Below are positions 59,928-64,000 of a stretch of 64,000 nucleotides of DNA, piece after piece. The DNA lies in contig OY987227.1 of NCBI GenBank assembly GCA_963920705.1, forward strand, positions 26,145,935 to 26,209,934. Direction: 5' to 3'. Origin of the DNA: Odiellus spinosus (lineage: Eukaryota > Arthropoda > Arachnida > Opiliones > Phalangiidae). Every line of letters starts with the position of its first letter. Positions within the stretch are counted from its first letter, which is position 1. The position numbers and the translations under genes are program-made. The notes under the pieces are model-generated. The model was not told the origin of the DNA. It searched no databases and worked only from the letters and a program-made list of their open reading frames with translations.

Positions 59928-60454
59928 CAGGGCTCCCAGACCACCTATAATACCTATAATTACCTATAATTCTAAAGTGATCCTATAAAAACCTATAATT
60001 TCACTTTTTAACCTATAATACCTATTTTTTTGGGTAATTTGTTCAATTTCGCTGGTAAAATTCGAAATGAATGATCAATATAACTATAAAAATTATACTT
60101 TTGCTTGAAAAAGTGCAAATGATTGCAAAAAACCAAGCTGTGGCTGAAAGGTTTCCTCTCCTAGGTCACTGGTAATTATTACTCTTATTTTTTTAGAGGT
60201 TAGGTAGACTATCGAGAGGGGCGTGAGTAGCTAGTAGTGCCAAAGAAAGGCAGAGGGACAGGTCTAGAGGCTATAGAACCCATATTGCATTACATGTCAG
60301 CGAAACCTACCTATAAAACCCCTATTTTTCGAAGCTAAAATCCTATAAAAAGTCCTATAAATTGTTATTTTTGGACCCATAAATAACCTATATTTTTGGC
60401 TTTTAAAACCTATAATACCTATAATTTTTTTTGGGCTATGCGCTGGGAGCCCTG
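59928..60454. mobile_element. Element with CAGGGCTCCCAG termini (hAT-like ends)
   Basis: A 527-bp element with 12-bp inverted ends CAGGGCTCCCAG...CTGGGAGCCCTG. Subterminal regions carry repeated CCTATAATACCTATAATT motifs in direct and inverted copies. It is flanked by TTTTTG on both sides, which may be a 6-bp duplication or chance. No transposase frame. Confidence 0.65.
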
Positions 60455-61841
60455 TTTTTGTAAGTCAAATAAATACTACAAAAGTGACCCGACCATCTAT
60501 ACTCTAACATTAATTTTAAATAGTGAATAATAATTTCCATATTTCTATATATAAATGACAGACTTTGAAAAAAAGATAATTTTAATATTAATTAAAAGTA
60601 GTGCTCAGCAAGAAGTAATATTTTGGGGAATTTCTGTTTTAAAAAACTTCGGAGATGCCAATTTTACGTAATTTAATTTGCAGTAGAGCCTGTAATACTT
60701 CTAGTTTCTTCCGTATATATACTTAGAATCATTTTTTAACAACCTTTCCGAGAATGCTAGTTAAATTCCATTTCAAGCTCATGAAAATGCTGTAACAGCG
60801 TCACTTTAACAACCATTCAACTTGATTTTCTTGTTCAGCAAAACCACACTCTAAAAGACCCTTATTAACAATACGCAATTCTTTAACACATTTTTAACAC
60901 TGATTTCCTTTATTAAACACAGTTGTTGTAGTCACCCAAGTTACGTGTTCGCCTATAATCTTCGTTTAGCTTTGATACACTTTATTATATTACTAGGTAA
61001 CACTGAGAGACAGACAGTTTCAGATCGAATTAACTGTGAGGAAATTTAGTATAATTCGGACATGGTTTAATTCTCTTCCAATTTAGGTTTCTCCGTAGCA
61101 AGAATTATTTTTAAGGATCCTCTTCAATCAAGCGATAAGCTGTCTTATAATCCCCAACGTCTCCTCCAAACCCCAGCCCCAAATATACCAGAATTCATTG
61201 ACGGCCTCTTTTTTCCACCAATAAACTTTAAAAAGAAATAATAAAAGTATATATAGGACTGTACATTCCCTCCAAAAAGAAGGGAATAGAAACAAGAGTT
61301 TTAACTGCAATGCACGACGGTGCCACGCTCGTAAAAGAGTGTGGCAATAAAACGGATATCCGGGCCGGCAAGGCTATACTCGCCAAGCGTGTTTCCCCCG
61401 ATTCCTACTTTCTTTTCGACCAACAGCCAGAGAAACCCCAAAGTATGAAATAAAAAAAAAAACTTTTTGATGATCTCGCAAATCTCTCGTCCCTATCCCC
61501 TTCTGTCAGAGTTTATGTCCTAAATACCGAAGGATATCCACCTAAACAGAGATAGTGAAGGAAAATGGGCTATAAGAAAATGTTTGGTGTCATAGTAGAA
61601 CAAGGGCCTAAATAGGCCTAGATGTTGATAAGATAAATTGACATTTATTAATTAAATATATAGCAATGATGTCATCGGGCTCGGTTGACAAATGTATGGT
61701 TAAAGTCTGCCTTTCAATAAAGCAAAACCGTTTAAAACAAGTCTAATTTCAATAACAGAACAGACAACACATTTGGAAACGAGACACGCGTGGTTTTTGA
61801 AGGATTATAGATTATCCAAACCTTATAAACAAAAGTCAATC

Positions 61842-62050
61842 ACTTTATCATATAAGTAAACAACGCCCCGTAGCTTTATGCTGTCAGCAAAGCTCGTGGT
61901 AAATGTACAGGTAGATCGAGGGGGCAGACACTCGCGAACTCAGGTGTACAAAATTTTTGAACTCTTTGCACTATCAAAGCTAAACTCAGATTTCATGAGA
62001 ATTCGAACTCAATGCACTGTCAAAGCTGAACTCATATCTAATGTTTTGAT
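61842..62050 (+). repeat. Dispersed repeat shared with 5.8 and 6.8 kb
   Basis: The left part matches 6.84-6.95 kb (ACAACGCCCCGTA). The right part (AACTCAGGTGTACAAAAT, GAATTCGAACTC) matches 5.79-5.90 kb, suggesting that all three are pieces of one longer old element. Confidence 0.55.
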
Positions 62051-64000
62051 AATATTCCCGACTTAAAAAATGTTGAAAACTAATGATTTTGACTGCAGGG
62101 CAATAGTGATTAAGGGGGTCTCAAACATGAGATGAAATGAAATTTGAGGTTCGAGATCAACGGAGAAGATTTTTGGTTTTTAAAATCATTTCACCGCTCT
62201 CCTGACGTCACCGAGAGGAGATTGGAATGACTCGCGATTCACGCACTTTTGAACCTTGACTATTTAAAATTAGAGTTGGGCTAAGGCGAGCCAAGACTTA
62301 ACACCATTGAGATTGTTAAGTAAAATTTAAAAGAAACCTATAAGTTTTACTAACTCCATTTCGAGTTGGGATCTCTTTATAGTGATAAGCAGACAAATGA
62401 TTAGGTAGCTATAAACGCGATACCAACTCGACGTTGAATAAAGTACAACCAAGGAAAACATTCAATTCTGGCTTTAACAACATTGGGTGTATCTGAGGGT
62501 ACCCAATATTGCCTTCTAGGATGCCACACGCGCGTTATAGATGTTTAAGCGAAGGCTATAAAACAGTAAAAGAACCATTTGGAGCTAGAAACTAGTTTTG
62601 GGCAAAGACTTATTTACCGTTGCCCGTTTCTCCCGCCGCTGGCTTCTTCCTCTAAAGATAGCTATTTTAAAAGCTATAGGACCATAACTACGAGCTCATT
62701 GGCTTCGAAACGCATTAAACGGTTCCCAATTTGAGGCGAAACGTCCTCCTCATTCCCAATTTCGAAAACAGTTTTCGTGGCGCCCCCTAAAACTCTAGGA
62801 AAATTTATTTCAACGTCGGGTTATATTCGGACGTATAGTCTTCCCTTTTCAACGGCCGTTTAAAAGCAATAGCACGGCCTGGCCGAATGAAGCATTCGTT
62901 CTCGTTATTGTAATCCAGAGGATTACCCGCGCCGTCATCCAAAGACATTATTCTAGGAAGGGAAAATTCTCGCCCCAAAATCTGGGTCTGACAAACTATC
63001 GCCAGGAGGTAAAGAAGATATATGCGGAGAAAGAGCGATGCAATTGAGTATACCCGAAAGTTTAAGGCAAAGTCTAGGTATTTTTCCTAGTACAATATTA
63101 AAAGAGATTAAAGGGAAACTATGAGCTAAAAATAAAACAACTTTTGATAAAATAAAACTTGTAGGCGACTTTGTAGGGCTTAATTTAAAGTTCGGTTAGG
63201 TCAGAGATGTCGCCACCGTTAAATAATCGCGGTTTCGGGAAATCAAAGTCTTAATTGTTTAGGTATCAATCGCGTATTGAATTATCTCTATTTTTCCAGG
63301 AGATTTGTCCTTTAAGATTTAACTTATCCTGAGCGTGGAGAAAAGGGGACATTCTACGGCTTAATTCTAAAGACCCGATTCAATGGCACGAAAATTTGCA
63401 ATGCAAAAACGGAAGGAGATGAGGAGACGGAGGAACTGAATGTTTCAAATGACCTGAGGGATCTTCTCGAAAAGAAAGAAAAAAAAAATTATATCCCGGG
63501 ATGCGCGTGATGAAGCCAATTTTAGAAACGAATATTTCTCCTGACCGGAATTTTTCGCCTTAATTTAAAAGGTGTTAACTCTTACTCTTACCCATCACCA
63601 ACCCGACCTCGATCTTTAAATATAAACAAGGAGATTTTTGAACACCGCGCGCGAGGGATTCCAAGAAATTTGCAATTTTTGGAGACTTGATAAAAGTCAA
63701 CTTTAGATTTTTGTTTTTTTTTTAAACCCTTTCTGGGAAAATCTAGGAGAAAGTAGACAAGAATTTCGTTCATTAAAATGAGAACGTTAAATTTTAAAAT
63801 ATTTAGGGTACTTCGGGAGGAATGGGACCACAATTACATCTAATATGTATAAAATTGCGTGGGATTTACAGTTAAAACAATAGAATTGTTAGTGCATAAA
63901 ATTTTCAACATTTTTATTTTGTTAACTTTAATTTTTCTAGAATTTGTTAAAATATTAAATTAAATTTAAAGATTCATTCATAAAATGGACGAAATTGAAC

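Larger units (their letters stand above)
58661..64000 (-). other. Intron upstream of Ig3 exon (partial)
   Basis: At least 5.3 kb of intron that must connect to Ig2-coding exons beyond the window. It holds a diverged repeat shared with 10.3 kb (59.5-59.8 kb), an element with hAT-like ends (59.9-60.5 kb) and a dispersed repeat at 61.8-62.1 kb. Short open frames here carry no recognisable domain. I see no Ig-like exon in the rest. Confidence 0.75.

Overview
This is eukaryotic (metazoan) genomic DNA, AT-rich and full of introns. It lies wholly inside one large gene on the minus strand. Six exons encode a run of immunoglobulin (Ig) domains whose order and sequence match the Dscam cell-adhesion/immune receptor family. 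In transcription order (high to low coordinates) they are Ig3 (58,660-58,367), Ig4 (28,953-28,681), Ig5 plus the first half of Ig6 (22,485-22,078), the second half of Ig6 (21,153-20,995), Ig7 (17,067-16,780) and the first half of Ig8 (5,332-5,213). Every exon starts and ends in phase 1, and together they give one open frame of 1,542 nt. Ig1-Ig2 must lie beyond position 64,000. The rest of Ig8, Ig9, the fibronectin repeats and the membrane anchor must lie before position 1. The domain sequences resemble arthropod Dscams most closely as I recall them, so an arthropod is the likely source; I cannot name the species. Ig3 sits in one exon and only one Ig7 exon is visible, so this looks like a non-hypervariable Dscam-like paralogue rather than insect or crustacean Dscam1 with its exon arrays.

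About 97% of the window is intron, including one intron of 29.4 kb. I see no nested protein gene, tRNA or rRNA. The introns are loaded with short non-autonomous DNA transposons. The commonest is a ~337-bp family with CAGAAG...CTTCTG ends: 15 full copies, 5.06 kb, 7.9% of the window. Two unrelated families (~291 bp, 4 copies; 316 bp, 2 copies) share its CA...TG termini. All 21 insertions in these three families are flanked by 7-bp direct repeats, 19 of them perfect, and the target sites share a symmetric preference (pyrimidine at position 2, purine at position 6). One insertion also has paralogous empty sites in the window. This points to one unidentified transposase mobilising all three families.

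Other content: two elements with hAT-like CAGGG termini, one of which has grown an internal 11-bp minisatellite; several long-inverted-repeat elements; older dispersed repeats seen as two to four diverged copies; two very homogeneous minisatellites (24 bp x ~24 and 21 bp x ~23) whose units share a TATAATTAT core; a degenerate ~85-bp tandem array; and several strong hairpins. Most short open frames in the window fall in these repeats and are not genes.
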